Assembly: GCA_959018155.1 (NCBI GenBank)
Contig: CAUEKH010000161.1
Location: 1 to 6,134 of the forward strand
DNA: 6,134 nt
Reading direction: 5' to 3'
Origin: an uncultured Hungatella sp.
GTDB taxonomy: Bacteria; Bacillota; Clostridia; Lachnospirales; Lachnospiraceae
Both the position numbers and the translations under genes were made by a program. The stretch's first letter is position 1; every line of letters begins with the position of its first letter. The notes under the pieces are model-generated. The model did no database searches and was not told where the DNA came from. It saw only the letters and a program-made list of their open reading frames with translations. Positions 1-5,401 of this stretch are shown in pieces.

Positions 1-400
1 GTTCCCCTTCATATTTGGTCAGGCCATAAACATTCAGTGGTTCCCGCACATCATCCGGCTCCCACGGACGCGTTCCCTGACCGTTAAATACGTAATCGGT
101 GCTAATATACATCATCTTGATATCCAGTTCTTTGCAAACCCTGGCGATATTTTCCGTGCCATACGCATTGACCTTTCGGCAAAGTTCCAGATTATCTTCC
201 GCCGCATCCACCGCAGTGTAGGCGGCGCAGTGGATGACTGCCTCCGGCGCGGCTTCCCTGATTACCCGGTTTACACTCTCTTCATCCGTGATATCCATTT
301 CATCAATATCAACGCCAATGGCCTCATGGCCGCGTTTTTCCAGTTCATTCATTACGTCATGGCCCAACTGGCCTTTTACCCCTGTGACAAATACTCTCAT
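1..400 (-). CDS. rfbD: dTDP-4-dehydrorhamnose reductase, C-terminal part outside the window
   Basis: This is the N-terminal 133 residues of RfbD/RmlD, a cytosolic short-chain dehydrogenase-like enzyme. It reduces dTDP-4-keto-L-rhamnose to dTDP-L-rhamnose, the last step of the pathway. The sequence shows MRVFVTGVKGQLG at the start, which carries the nucleotide-binding GxxGQLG loop (residues 7-13). It also shows HCAAYTAVD (57-65), STDYVF (100-105) and a YGLTK catalytic Tyr/Lys pair (Y125, K129). Family members are about 280-300 residues, so a little under half is present and the gene leaves through the left edge. The ATG at 398-400 is preceded by GGAAAGGA about 9 bases upstream. It is the third gene of the minus-strand rhamnose operon, 124 bp downstream of rfbB, a gap that holds a GC-rich hairpin. 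The frame is intact with no sign of decay. Identification is secure at family level. Confidence 0.95.
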   Translation of the reverse strand, partial: MRVFVTGVKGQLGHDVMNELEKRGHEAIGVDIDEMDITDEESVNRVIREAAPEAVIHCAAYTAVDAAEDNLELCRKVNAYGTENIARVCKELDIKMMYISTDYVFNGQGTRPWEPDDVREPLNVYGLTKYEGE

Positions 401-464
401 CTGATCAATCCTTTCCACTCTGATCACCTGCGCGCCCTGCACACCGGTTCCCTTATAACCCAAA

Positions 465-491
465 CGCCCGCCCCTTATCCGGCGGCGGGCG
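465..491 (-). other. GC-rich hairpin between rfbB and rfbD
   Basis: CGCCCGCC (465-472) pairs with GGCGGGCG (484-491), an 8-bp all-GC stem with an 11-base loop, in the 124-bp gap between rfbB and rfbD. On the operon strand it is followed by TTTGGGTTATAAG rather than a clean U run, so it is not a convincing full terminator. It could be a partial terminator or an mRNA-processing or stability element that lowers rfbD output relative to rfbA and rfbB. The hairpin is seen directly; its role is inferred. Confidence 0.5.
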
Positions 492-524
492 CAGTCTGTC
501 GACATCTGTTCAATATCCGGTTGT

Positions 525-1547
525 TTATAACCGATTTCCGTACATTTTATCAAAATAATTCTGGTATTCGCCATTAATAATATGTTTCCACCAGTCCTCG
601 TTGTCGAGATACCACTGGATCGTCTGCTGAATTCCCGTATCAAAAGTATATTTCGGCTTCCAGCCCAGTTCTGTCTCCAGCTTCTTCGGATCGATAGCAT
701 AGCGCATATCGTGGCCCGGACGATCGGTGACGTATTTGATTAAGCTTTCCGGCTTATTTAAGGCCTTTAAAATCGTCTTTACTACTTCAAGGTTCGTCCG
801 CTCATTGTGGCCGCCCACGTTGTAAACCTCGCCCTCGCGGCCCTTGTGGATAATCAGGTCGATGGCCTCACAGTGATCCGAAACATGAAGCCAGTCGCGG
901 ACATTTTCACCGGTGCCGTATACAGGAAGTTCCTCATCCGCCAGCGCGCGGCTGATAATCAGCGGAATCAGCTTCTCCGGAAAATGGTACGGGCCGTAGT
1001 TGTTGGAACATCTGGAAATCGTTACCGGCATCCCGTAAGTCCTGTGATATGCCAGAACGAACAAATCAGCGCTGGCCTTCGAGGAAGAATACGGGCTGGA
1101 AGTGTGAAGCGGAGTCTCCTCTGTAAAGAACAGATCCGGGCGGTCTAACGGCAAATCTCCGTAAACCTCATCGGTCGATACCTGGTGATAACGCTTAATT
1201 CCGTAGGTACGGCACGCGTCCAGCAGCGTCGTGGTTCCCATCACATTCGTTCTCACAAATGCCTCCGGATCCGTGATAGAACGGTCCACATGGCTCTCAG
1301 CCGCAAAGTTCACGATCACATCCGGCTTCTCCTGCTCAAATAAATCGAAAATGAATTTCCGGTCCGCAATATCGCCCTTGACAAACTTATAATTCGGCTT
1401 ATCCTCTACCGGCTTCAGCGTCTCCAAATTTCCCGCATAGGTCAGTAAATCCAGGTTGACAATCTGATAATCCGGATACTTATTCACCATATGGTGCACA
1501 AAATTGCCGCCGATAAATCCGGCTCCGCCTGTAACAATAATCTTCAT
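525..1547 (-). CDS. rfbB: dTDP-glucose 4,6-dehydratase
   Basis: A 340-residue RfbB/RmlB, a cytosolic extended short-chain dehydrogenase. It converts dTDP-D-glucose to dTDP-4-keto-6-deoxy-D-glucose with tightly bound NAD. The Rossmann loop GGAGFIGG lies at residues 7-14. STDEVYG (124-130) supplies the Thr and the Asp-Glu pair used for dehydration. YSSSK (153-157) gives the catalytic Tyr/Lys, and SNNYGPYHFPEKLIP (181-195) is the family signature around the sugar-nucleotide site. Length is normal for the family. The ATG at 1545-1547 has a strong site, AGGAGGAAAG, with GGAGG 8 bases upstream. It starts 23 bp after the rfbA stop, so the two are almost certainly cotranscribed. Nothing is missing or broken. 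Confidence 0.97.
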   Translation of the reverse strand: MKIIVTGGAGFIGGNFVHHMVNKYPDYQIVNLDLLTYAGNLETLKPVEDKPNYKFVKGDIADRKFIFDLFEQEKPDVIVNFAAESHVDRSITDPEAFVRTNVMGTTTLLDACRTYGIKRYHQVSTDEVYGDLPLDRPDLFFTEETPLHTSSPYSSSKASADLFVLAYHRTYGMPVTISRCSNNYGPYHFPEKLIPLIISRALADEELPVYGTGENVRDWLHVSDHCEAIDLIIHKGREGEVYNVGGHNERTNLEVVKTILKALNKPESLIKYVTDRPGHDMRYAIDPKKLETELGWKPKYTFDTGIQQTIQWYLDNEDWWKHIINGEYQNYFDKMYGNRL

Positions 1548-1570
1548 GAGTCTTTCCTCCTGCTTTCTTC

Positions 1571-2455
1571 TTATATCATATCAATATACTTTCCTGCCAG
1601 GACATCCATCAGATACTGGCCGTACTGATTTTTCTTCAGCGGCTCGATGTCCTCCAGAAGCTGGTCCTTCGTAATCCAGTGGTTCGTGTAAGCGATTTCC
1701 TCCAGACACGCAATCTTCCTGTGCTGATGTGTCTCTATCGTGCGGACAAAATTCGTCGCATCCACCAGAGATTCATGAGTTCCCGTGTCAAGCCATGTGA
1801 ATCCCTGACCGAGAAGTTCTACGTCCAGTTCGCCATTTTCCAGATAAATCCTGTTCAAATCGGTGATTTCCAGTTCGCCCCGGGCAGACGGTTTCAAATT
1901 CTTAGCGTACTCCACCACGCGGTTGTCATAAAAATAAAGTCCGGTCACACAGTAATTGCTCTTCGGATGTTCCGGCTTCTCCTCGATCGAAACCGCCTTG
2001 CCATTGGAATCGAATTCCACAATCCCGAACCGCTCCGGATCGTCCACGTAATATCCAAACACCGTGGCGCCTTCCTTCTTGTTGGCCGCTGCCTTCAGCC
2101 TCTTATTCAGCCCGTGGCCCGCAAAAATGTTGTCGCCCAAAATCATGGCAACATTGTCATCCCCGATAAAATCAGCGCCAATAATAAATGCCTGGGCCAG
2201 ACCATCGGGAGAAGGCTGCACCTCATAGGACAAATGGATCCCGAACTGGCTTCCATCTCCCAACAGCGCCTCAAACCTGGGCGTGTCATCCGGCGTGGAA
2301 ATAATCAGGATATCCCGAATCCCCGCGTTCATCAGAACCGACAGCGGATAGTAAATCATCGGCTTGTCGTAAATTGGAAGCAGCTGCTTCGATGTCACCA
2401 TGGTAAGTGGATAAAGTCTCGTGCCGGAACCACCGGCCAGGATAATTCCCTTCAT
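1571..2455 (-). CDS. rfbA: glucose-1-phosphate thymidylyltransferase
   Basis: A 294-residue RfbA/RmlA that joins glucose-1-phosphate and dTTP into dTDP-glucose, the committed first step to dTDP-L-rhamnose. The nucleotidyltransferase loop is [13 protein letters not shown] (6-18), followed by K23 in [22 protein letters not shown] (106-109) carries the metal-binding Asp. EEKP (158-161), RGELEITD (192-199) and WLDTGTH (221-227) complete the family pattern. The start chosen is the ATG at 2453-2455. It has AGGAGGG 9 bases upstream and gives the usual family length and the standard MKGIILAGG beginning. The frame stays open for another 69 codons to a TTG at 2660-2662, but that part is low-complexity Lys/Glu/His sequence made by the leader repeat and is not believed to be protein. 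It is the first gene of the operon. A 24-codon open frame (2452-2526) ends in TGA overlapping the rfbA ATG. Confidence 0.96.
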   Translation of the reverse strand: MKGIILAGGSGTRLYPLTMVTSKQLLPIYDKPMIYYPLSVLMNAGIRDILIISTPDDTPRFEALLGDGSQFGIHLSYEVQPSPDGLAQAFIIGADFIGDDNVAMILGDNIFAGHGLNKRLKAAANKKEGATVFGYYVDDPERFGIVEFDSNGKAVSIEEKPEHPKSNYCVTGLYFYDNRVVEYAKNLKPSARGELEITDLNRIYLENGELDVELLGQGFTWLDTGTHESLVDATNFVRTIETHQHRKIACLEEIAYTNHWITKDQLLEDIEPLKKNQYGQYLMDVLAGKYIDMI

Positions 2456-2475
2456 AGAAATATTCCCTCCTGCCT

Positions 2476-2567
2476 TTCGTATTTTTTCATGTTTTTCGTG
2501 TTTTTCGTTTTTTTCGTGCTTTTCATGTTTTTTCGTGTTTTCTTTTCGCGTTTTCTTTTCACGTTTT
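2476..2567 (-). repeat. A-rich tandem repeat of about 9 bp in the rfbA leader
   Basis: Read on the minus strand, the tract is a degenerate run of CAYGAAAAA-like units (CACGAAAAA, CATGAAAAA, ACGAAAAGAAA), 7-13 bases apart. It ends about 5 bases before the AGGAGGG site of rfbA. In the rfbA frame it would encode His-Glu-Lys repeats. The homopolymeric A runs make it prone to slippage. As RNA it would be an unstructured, purine-rich landing zone beside the ribosome binding site. The repetition is seen directly; any effect on translation is inferred. Confidence 0.75.
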
Positions 2568-2673
2568 GCTCTGCTAAGCAATAATTCTTTGCTCTTACTT
2601 GTATTATGTGCATGATCCGGCTGGAAAATTGCCCTTCGAACCATTTTCTCCGGATTTATCAAGTCTTGTCGAG

Positions 2674-2815
2674 TCTCTGCTCTGCCAGGTTTCTGCTCTG
2701 CCAGCTTTCTGCTCTGCCAGGTTTCTGCTCTGCCAGCTTTCTGCTCTGTCAGGTTTCTGCTCTGCCAGCTTTCTGCTCTGCCAGTCCCTGTTCTGTCAGG
2801 TCTTGTTCTGTCATA
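2674..2815 (-). repeat. Tandem array of a 16-bp unit, about nine copies, in the rfb leader
   Basis: Seven consecutive 16-bp units start at 2674, 2690, 2706, 2722, 2738, 2754 and 2770, with plus-strand consensus TTTCTGCTCTGCCAGS. Two decayed units of about 15 bp follow to 2815. The last base mostly alternates between G and C, so there is a higher-order 32-bp period, which suggests growth by duplication of unit pairs. The array starts right at the predicted transcription start of the rhamnose operon, so it would form the first part of the leader RNA. Sixteen is not a multiple of three, so copy-number change would shift any reading frame through it. It lacks the spacer/repeat alternation of a CRISPR. 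Confidence 0.95.
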
Positions 2816-2820
2816 TTGCT

Positions 2821-2851
2821 ATTATAAAGGGTGACGTAAGGTAAGGGTCAA
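2821..2851 (-). promoter_or_regulatory. Candidate sigma-A promoter of the rhamnose operon
   Basis: On the minus strand TTGACC (2846-2851) is followed after 19 bases by a perfect TATAAT (2821-2826). The predicted start falls near 2814, the distal edge of the 16-bp repeat array, giving a leader of about 360 nt before rfbA. The spacer is longer than the ideal 17, so the promoter may be weak or activator-dependent. No other equally good promoter was seen upstream of rfbA. Confidence 0.55.
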
Positions 2852-3100
2852 GCACTTTTTGATTTTTTATTGATTTAATAGACGAATTGAACTTTATTTC
2901 TTCTTAAAGGTGTTTATAAGCCCAACCGAAAAGCCGCTTAAAGACTGAAATTTTTACGAATCGCCTTGAATCTGCTTATATCACTTTATATCTCCGCTTT
3001 GTATGCGCAGGCGTCAAAAAAGCGTCAGACAATTAGGAATTGTTACGCAACAAAATGGCCTTTGAGGTGCGGGAAGCAGGGGCAATCTGGCTTGTCAACG

Positions 3101-3115
3101 ACGGGCGCAGCCCGT
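3101..3115. other. Short hairpin, 6-bp GC-rich stem
   Basis: ACGGGC (3101-3106), loop GCA, GCCCGT (3110-3115). It is the second of two tight hairpins downstream of the acetyltransferase stop codon on the minus strand. No U run follows it on either strand, so it is not called a terminator. Confidence 0.4.
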
Positions 3116-3132
3116 TCATTTCATCCTTAACA

Positions 3133-3147
3133 AGAGCCGGTGGCTCT
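3133..3147 (-). terminator. Weak candidate terminator after the acetyltransferase gene
   Basis: AGAGCC (3133-3138), loop GGT, GGCTCT (3142-3147), a perfect 6-bp stem lying 17 bases past the acetyltransferase stop codon. On the minus strand it is followed by TGTTAAGG, a poor U tract. On the plus strand it is followed by GCTATTTTC. Position favours a terminator role for the acetyltransferase transcript, but the tail is weak and the call is tentative. Confidence 0.35.
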
Positions 3148-3164
3148 GCTATTTTCTGCGTTGT

Positions 3165-3731
3165 TCATTCAGCCTCTCCGATAAATTCCGATTTTAACAG
3201 TGCATAATAGCAAGCATCACAATTTCCCTGGTTATTCCTATCAGAACTACGTAAGGTTCCCTCATACTTCATTCCGCATTTTCTCATAACCTTACCTGAG
3301 TTGGGGTTTCTTGGGTCATGTCTTGATTCAACTCGATTTACATCTACTACATCAAAAAGAAAGTCCATAACAGCTTTTAATGCTTCCGATGTAATTCCTT
3401 TATTCCACCAGGTTCTTCCAATGCAATAACCAATCTGTACCATTGAAATATCTTCTTTCATATCTACTACGGCAATATTACCAATCGGTTCGCTGCCATT
3501 GTCTTTCAATACAATTGCCCAGTTATAATAATTTTCATTGGAATATTTATTTACCCAATCATCTATTACCCCCTGGCTGATTTCCTGACTTGAATGGGGT
3601 GGCCACGTCAAATATTTTGTGACCACTTTATCTGAAGCCCAGTTTTTATACATCGCAGCAGCATCTTCATTCACATATCTTCTTAAAATTAATCTATCAG
3701 TTTCTATTCTTTGAGTTCCACAATGTTTCAT
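3165..3731 (-). CDS. GNAT acetyltransferase, RimJ/RimL type
   Basis: A 188-residue cytosolic N-acetyltransferase of the Acetyltransf_3 type. This type moves the acetyl group from acetyl-CoA to an amino group; members modify ribosomal protein N-termini, small amines or drugs. The visible family marks are ETDRLILRR near the start (residues 10-18), the acetyl-CoA-binding segment GYCIGRTWWNKGITSEA (101-117) and NPNSGKVMRKCGMKYEG (142-158). Length is normal. The ATG at 3729-3731 has GAAGGGAC just upstream and gives the usual N-terminus; a TTG at 3780-3782 would add 17 residues but lacks a good site. Codon use is clearly more AT-rich than in the rfb genes or the MerR-methyltransferase, which suggests separate ancestry. 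It stands alone on its strand, and no clear promoter was found. The substrate cannot be told from sequence. Confidence 0.9.
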   Translation of the reverse strand: MKHCGTQRIETDRLILRRYVNEDAAAMYKNWASDKVVTKYLTWPPHSSQEISQGVIDDWVNKYSNENYYNWAIVLKDNGSEPIGNIAVVDMKEDISMVQIGYCIGRTWWNKGITSEALKAVMDFLFDVVDVNRVESRHDPRNPNSGKVMRKCGMKYEGTLRSSDRNNQGNCDACYYALLKSEFIGEAE

Positions 3732-4083
3732 AAGTTTGTCCCTTCTTTTTGCATTACTGTAGTTCAAATTATTCTCTATCAATTTTCCAATTCATTCGGA
3801 ACACGCTCTTGGTAAACATTTGCTAAACGCAAGGTTTTGGGAACATCCTCAAGTTTTTCGGAAAAGGGTACCCTCTTCCTATACTTGCTGCGGTTATCCT
3901 GATGTCGGGATAAACGGTGCAAGCACAGGAAAGTGGTACCCTTTCCGTAAAATCACGCTTTTCTATCTGCGACAAGCAGAGAGATTATCGTTTTATATTG
4001 CCATAGGAAATTTATGCACCAAAGCGTCAAAAATCATTGCAATTTCGAGTTTCATAATCTGTAAGAAAGTCAAATTATCTTCA
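3732..4083. other. Gene-less stretch between the acetyltransferase and MerR-methyltransferase genes
   Basis: It holds the 5' leader of the acetyltransferase gene and the 3' flank of the MerR-methyltransferase gene, both on the minus strand. The main structure is the imperfect palindrome at 3859-3947. A plus-strand open frame crosses the region and enters the MerR-methyltransferase gene antisense, but it has no ribosome binding site and its product looks random. No intrinsic terminator was found after the MerR-methyltransferase stop at 4084-4086, and no convincing -35/-10 pair before the acetyltransferase gene. Confidence 0.5.
3859..3947. repeat. Imperfect palindrome of about 89 bp with GGTACC-bearing ends
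   Basis: The outer arms CGGAAAAGGGTACC (3859-3872) and GGTACCCTTTCCG (3935-3947) are inverted copies apart from one extra A. The inner arms match at 19 of 27 positions and end in TTATCC (3894-3899) and GGATAA (3908-3913) around an 8-base loop. As minus-strand RNA three of the mismatches become G-U pairs, against one for plus-strand RNA, a mild hint that it is read as minus-strand RNA in the acetyltransferase leader. Neither side carries a U run, so it is not a terminator. A small non-autonomous mobile element is the main alternative; no target-site duplication was seen. Confidence 0.7.
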
Positions 4084-5268
4084 TCACCCCTTCCTGCAGA
4101 TAAATCCTCCCGCCTGCTTCGTAATCCTGATATATCCCCGTTTTTCCATCTTCCGTTCCAGAAAATCGCGGAATTCCTCGTAGCGGTCGCTTAAGAATTC
4201 CTGCTGGTTCCCGTGGCACGAGAGAATATATTCCATCAGATTTCCCGCGTCCCGGACCTCTAAATGGTCGTCATACACCACTTTTTCCACCGAGTCGAAA
4301 TGGCGTTCCAGAATCTCGCAGCCATTTTCCAGCCCAAACACATCATAGAGGTTGACCTCCGATAACGCAATCCGCGAATCGAATTCCTTTACCAGCTGGC
4401 TGATTTCCTTCATATGTTCCCGACCATAGGTGCTGCACAAAAAAATGCCATCCTTCTTCAGAACGCGCCGGATTTCCTCCAGCGCCCGGTCCAGCTCCTT
4501 TACGTAAAACAGGACGTGATTCGCCGCAATTTTATCATACTTTTCCGACTGTTCCGGGATCTTCCGGCAGTCGATAACGCGAAAAGAAAAATTTCCCGGA
4601 AGTCCGGCCACATTTTCCTTCACATCACGAATCATGCCTTCAGATACGTCAGAAAGGCAGACGGACACCTCAGGCGGGATGAGATGGCCATTGGTACGCC
4701 ACAGTTCACCATTTCCGCAGCCAAGTTCCAGAATCCGTTCCCCATTTTCCGGCGAGAGCAGGCGATAGAGCCAGGTAAACCAGCCCTCCGGATTGGTGGC
4801 ATATTTCTTGTGCAGTTCAATTCTGATGTTGATATTGGCGGCATTTTTATACTGTTCTACCAGGCTTTTTTCCATATTGGTGACATGGATTAAATGCAGG
4901 ATTTTGTTCCAGTCGACAGCCGGGTTCTCTCCCACCAGCCTGGCCGTTTCCTCCAGCGTCTGTTCCACCAGTTTCAAATGCTCAATTCTCTTCCGGACCA
5001 GATTCAGCTGAAGGTGGATGGACTCCTCCACGTAATCATTGTCATCATCATTAATCGTAATCGAGCGAATCTCGTCCAGGGAAAAGCCCAGATATTTCAG
5101 AGAAAGAATTTTCTGCAGTCTGGCAAAATCCGCATCCGTATAGAGGCGGTACCCCGCTTCACTCATTGCCGCCGGCTTCAAAAGCCCCTGTTTGTCGTAG
5201 TATCGGACCGTCCGAATGGAAACGTTGGCCATTTTCGCAAATTCTCCGGATGTGTAATAGCCGTTCAT
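4084..5268 (-). CDS. MerR-type regulator fused to a SAM-dependent methyltransferase
   Basis: A 394-residue two-domain protein. Residues 5-70 form a MerR winged helix: YTSGEFAKMANVSIRTVRYYD and GLLKPAAMSEAGYRLYTDAD, then the FSLDEI segment. Residues 75-115 are a probable dimerising coiled coil. From about 150 comes a class I methyltransferase domain: motif I LELGCGNGELW (180-190), acidic D207 in SDVSEGM, D233 in VIDCRKIP, and YDKIAANHVLFYVKE (244-258). The methyltransferase fold therefore sits where MerR proteins usually carry their effector domain. It may act as an enzyme, as a SAM or ligand sensor, or both; the substrate is unknown. The ATG at 5266-5268 follows AAGGGCGG; the longer open frame begins with a TTG lying on the predicted -35 box and is rejected. 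It diverges from the small membrane protein gene at 5402 with overlapping promoters, so regulation of that pair is likely. It lacks the conserved C-terminal cysteines of metal-sensing MerR proteins. Confidence 0.92.
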   Translation of the reverse strand: MNGYYTSGEFAKMANVSIRTVRYYDKQGLLKPAAMSEAGYRLYTDADFARLQKILSLKYLGFSLDEIRSITINDDDNDYVEESIHLQLNLVRKRIEHLKLVEQTLEETARLVGENPAVDWNKILHLIHVTNMEKSLVEQYKNAANINIRIELHKKYATNPEGWFTWLYRLLSPENGERILELGCGNGELWRTNGHLIPPEVSVCLSDVSEGMIRDVKENVAGLPGNFSFRVIDCRKIPEQSEKYDKIAANHVLFYVKELDRALEEIRRVLKKDGIFLCSTYGREHMKEISQLVKEFDSRIALSEVNLYDVFGLENGCEILERHFDSVEKVVYDDHLEVRDAGNLMEYILSCHGNQQEFLSDRYEEFRDFLERKMEKRGYIRITKQAGGFICRKG

Positions 5269-5309
5269 GGCTGCACCGCCCTTCTGTAAAATTTTCATCT
5301 GTTGTCCAG

Positions 5310-5338
5310 TTGAATATACAATTGAAAATTGAATATAC
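5310..5338. promoter_or_regulatory. Candidate operator: paired TTGAATATAC repeats
   Basis: TTGAATATAC occurs at 5310-5319 and again at 5329-5338, exactly 19 bases apart, so about two helical turns on the same face. Between and across them lies CAATT-GAA-AATTG (5319-5331). The second copy opens the dyad TGAA-TATAC-TTCA (5330-5342), inside the spacer of the plus promoter, where MerR proteins normally bind. The repeats are seen directly; binding by the adjacent MerR-methyltransferase is inferred. Confidence 0.5.
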
Positions 5339-5351
5339 TTCATTATATAAT
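5322..5351 (+). promoter_or_regulatory. Sigma-A-like promoter of the small membrane protein gene
   Basis: TTGAAA (5322-5327), 18-base spacer, TATAAT (5346-5351). The predicted start near 5358 leaves a leader of about 44 nt. The spacer is longer than 17, and MerR activators typically work at 19-20, so activation by the divergent regulator is plausible. Confidence 0.7.
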
Positions 5352-5370
5352 GGTTTCTGGAAATACTCAA
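5342..5370 (-). promoter_or_regulatory. Sigma-A-like promoter of the MerR-methyltransferase gene
   Basis: On the minus strand TTGAGT (5365-5370), 17-base spacer, TATAAT (5342-5347). Its -10 box shares the palindrome CATTATATAATG (5341-5352) with the -10 of the plus promoter, so polymerase cannot occupy both at once. The predicted start near 5335 leaves a leader of about 67 nt. Confidence 0.7.
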
Positions 5371-5401
5371 TGAAAAGGATTATCCGGAAGGAGTACTGCA
5401 T

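Larger units (their letters stand above)
2852..3164. other. Gene-less AT-rich stretch between the rfb promoter and the acetyltransferase gene
   Basis: No gene with a credible ribosome binding site was found. The stretch holds several short dyads: TAAGC/GCTTA (2917-2940), CAATT-AGG-AATTG (3030-3042), TTGTT-ACGC-AACAA (3041-3054), and the hairpins at 3101-3115 and 3133-3147. On the plus strand one frame is open from 2920 to a TAG at 3034-3036, and the same frame reopens to 3207, running 43 bases into the acetyltransferase gene from the opposite side. The translated text looks protein-like (for example RLESAYITLYLRF, then MAFEVREAGAIWLVNDGRS), so this may be a mobile-element or gene remnant. I cannot name the source. 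Confidence 0.4.

Noticed and set aside
1679..2584. 301-codon open frame on the plus strand
   Set aside because: It lies antisense to the well-identified rfbA and has no recognisable domain.
2456..2662. N-terminal extension of RfbA by 69 residues from a TTG start
   Set aside because: The added sequence is low-complexity and repeat-derived, while the internal ATG has a strong, well-spaced AGGAGGG and gives the standard RfbA N-terminus and length.
2674..2815. CRISPR array
   Set aside because: Units are 16 bp and directly abutting with no unique spacers, and no cas genes are present.
2599..2844. Cysteine-rich repetitive protein on the plus strand over the 16-bp array
   Set aside because: The 16-bp unit has few stop codons in any frame, so long open frames are expected; no ribosome binding site or flanking unique domain supports it.
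3859..3947. Intrinsic terminator
   Set aside because: No U run follows the palindrome on either strand, and the stem is far longer and less perfect than usual terminators.
3820..4194. 124-codon open frame on the plus strand across the palindrome
   Set aside because: No ribosome binding site, random-looking product, and its 3' part is antisense to the MerR-methyltransferase gene.
4894..5289. Plus-strand open frame within the MerR-methyltransferase gene
   Set aside because: Antisense shadow of a gene with clear domains on the other strand.
5269..5370. Longer N-terminus of the MerR-methyltransferase starting at TTG 5368-5370
   Set aside because: That start overlaps the predicted -35 box of the gene's own promoter, and the MerR domain begins normally at the ATG at 5266-5268.
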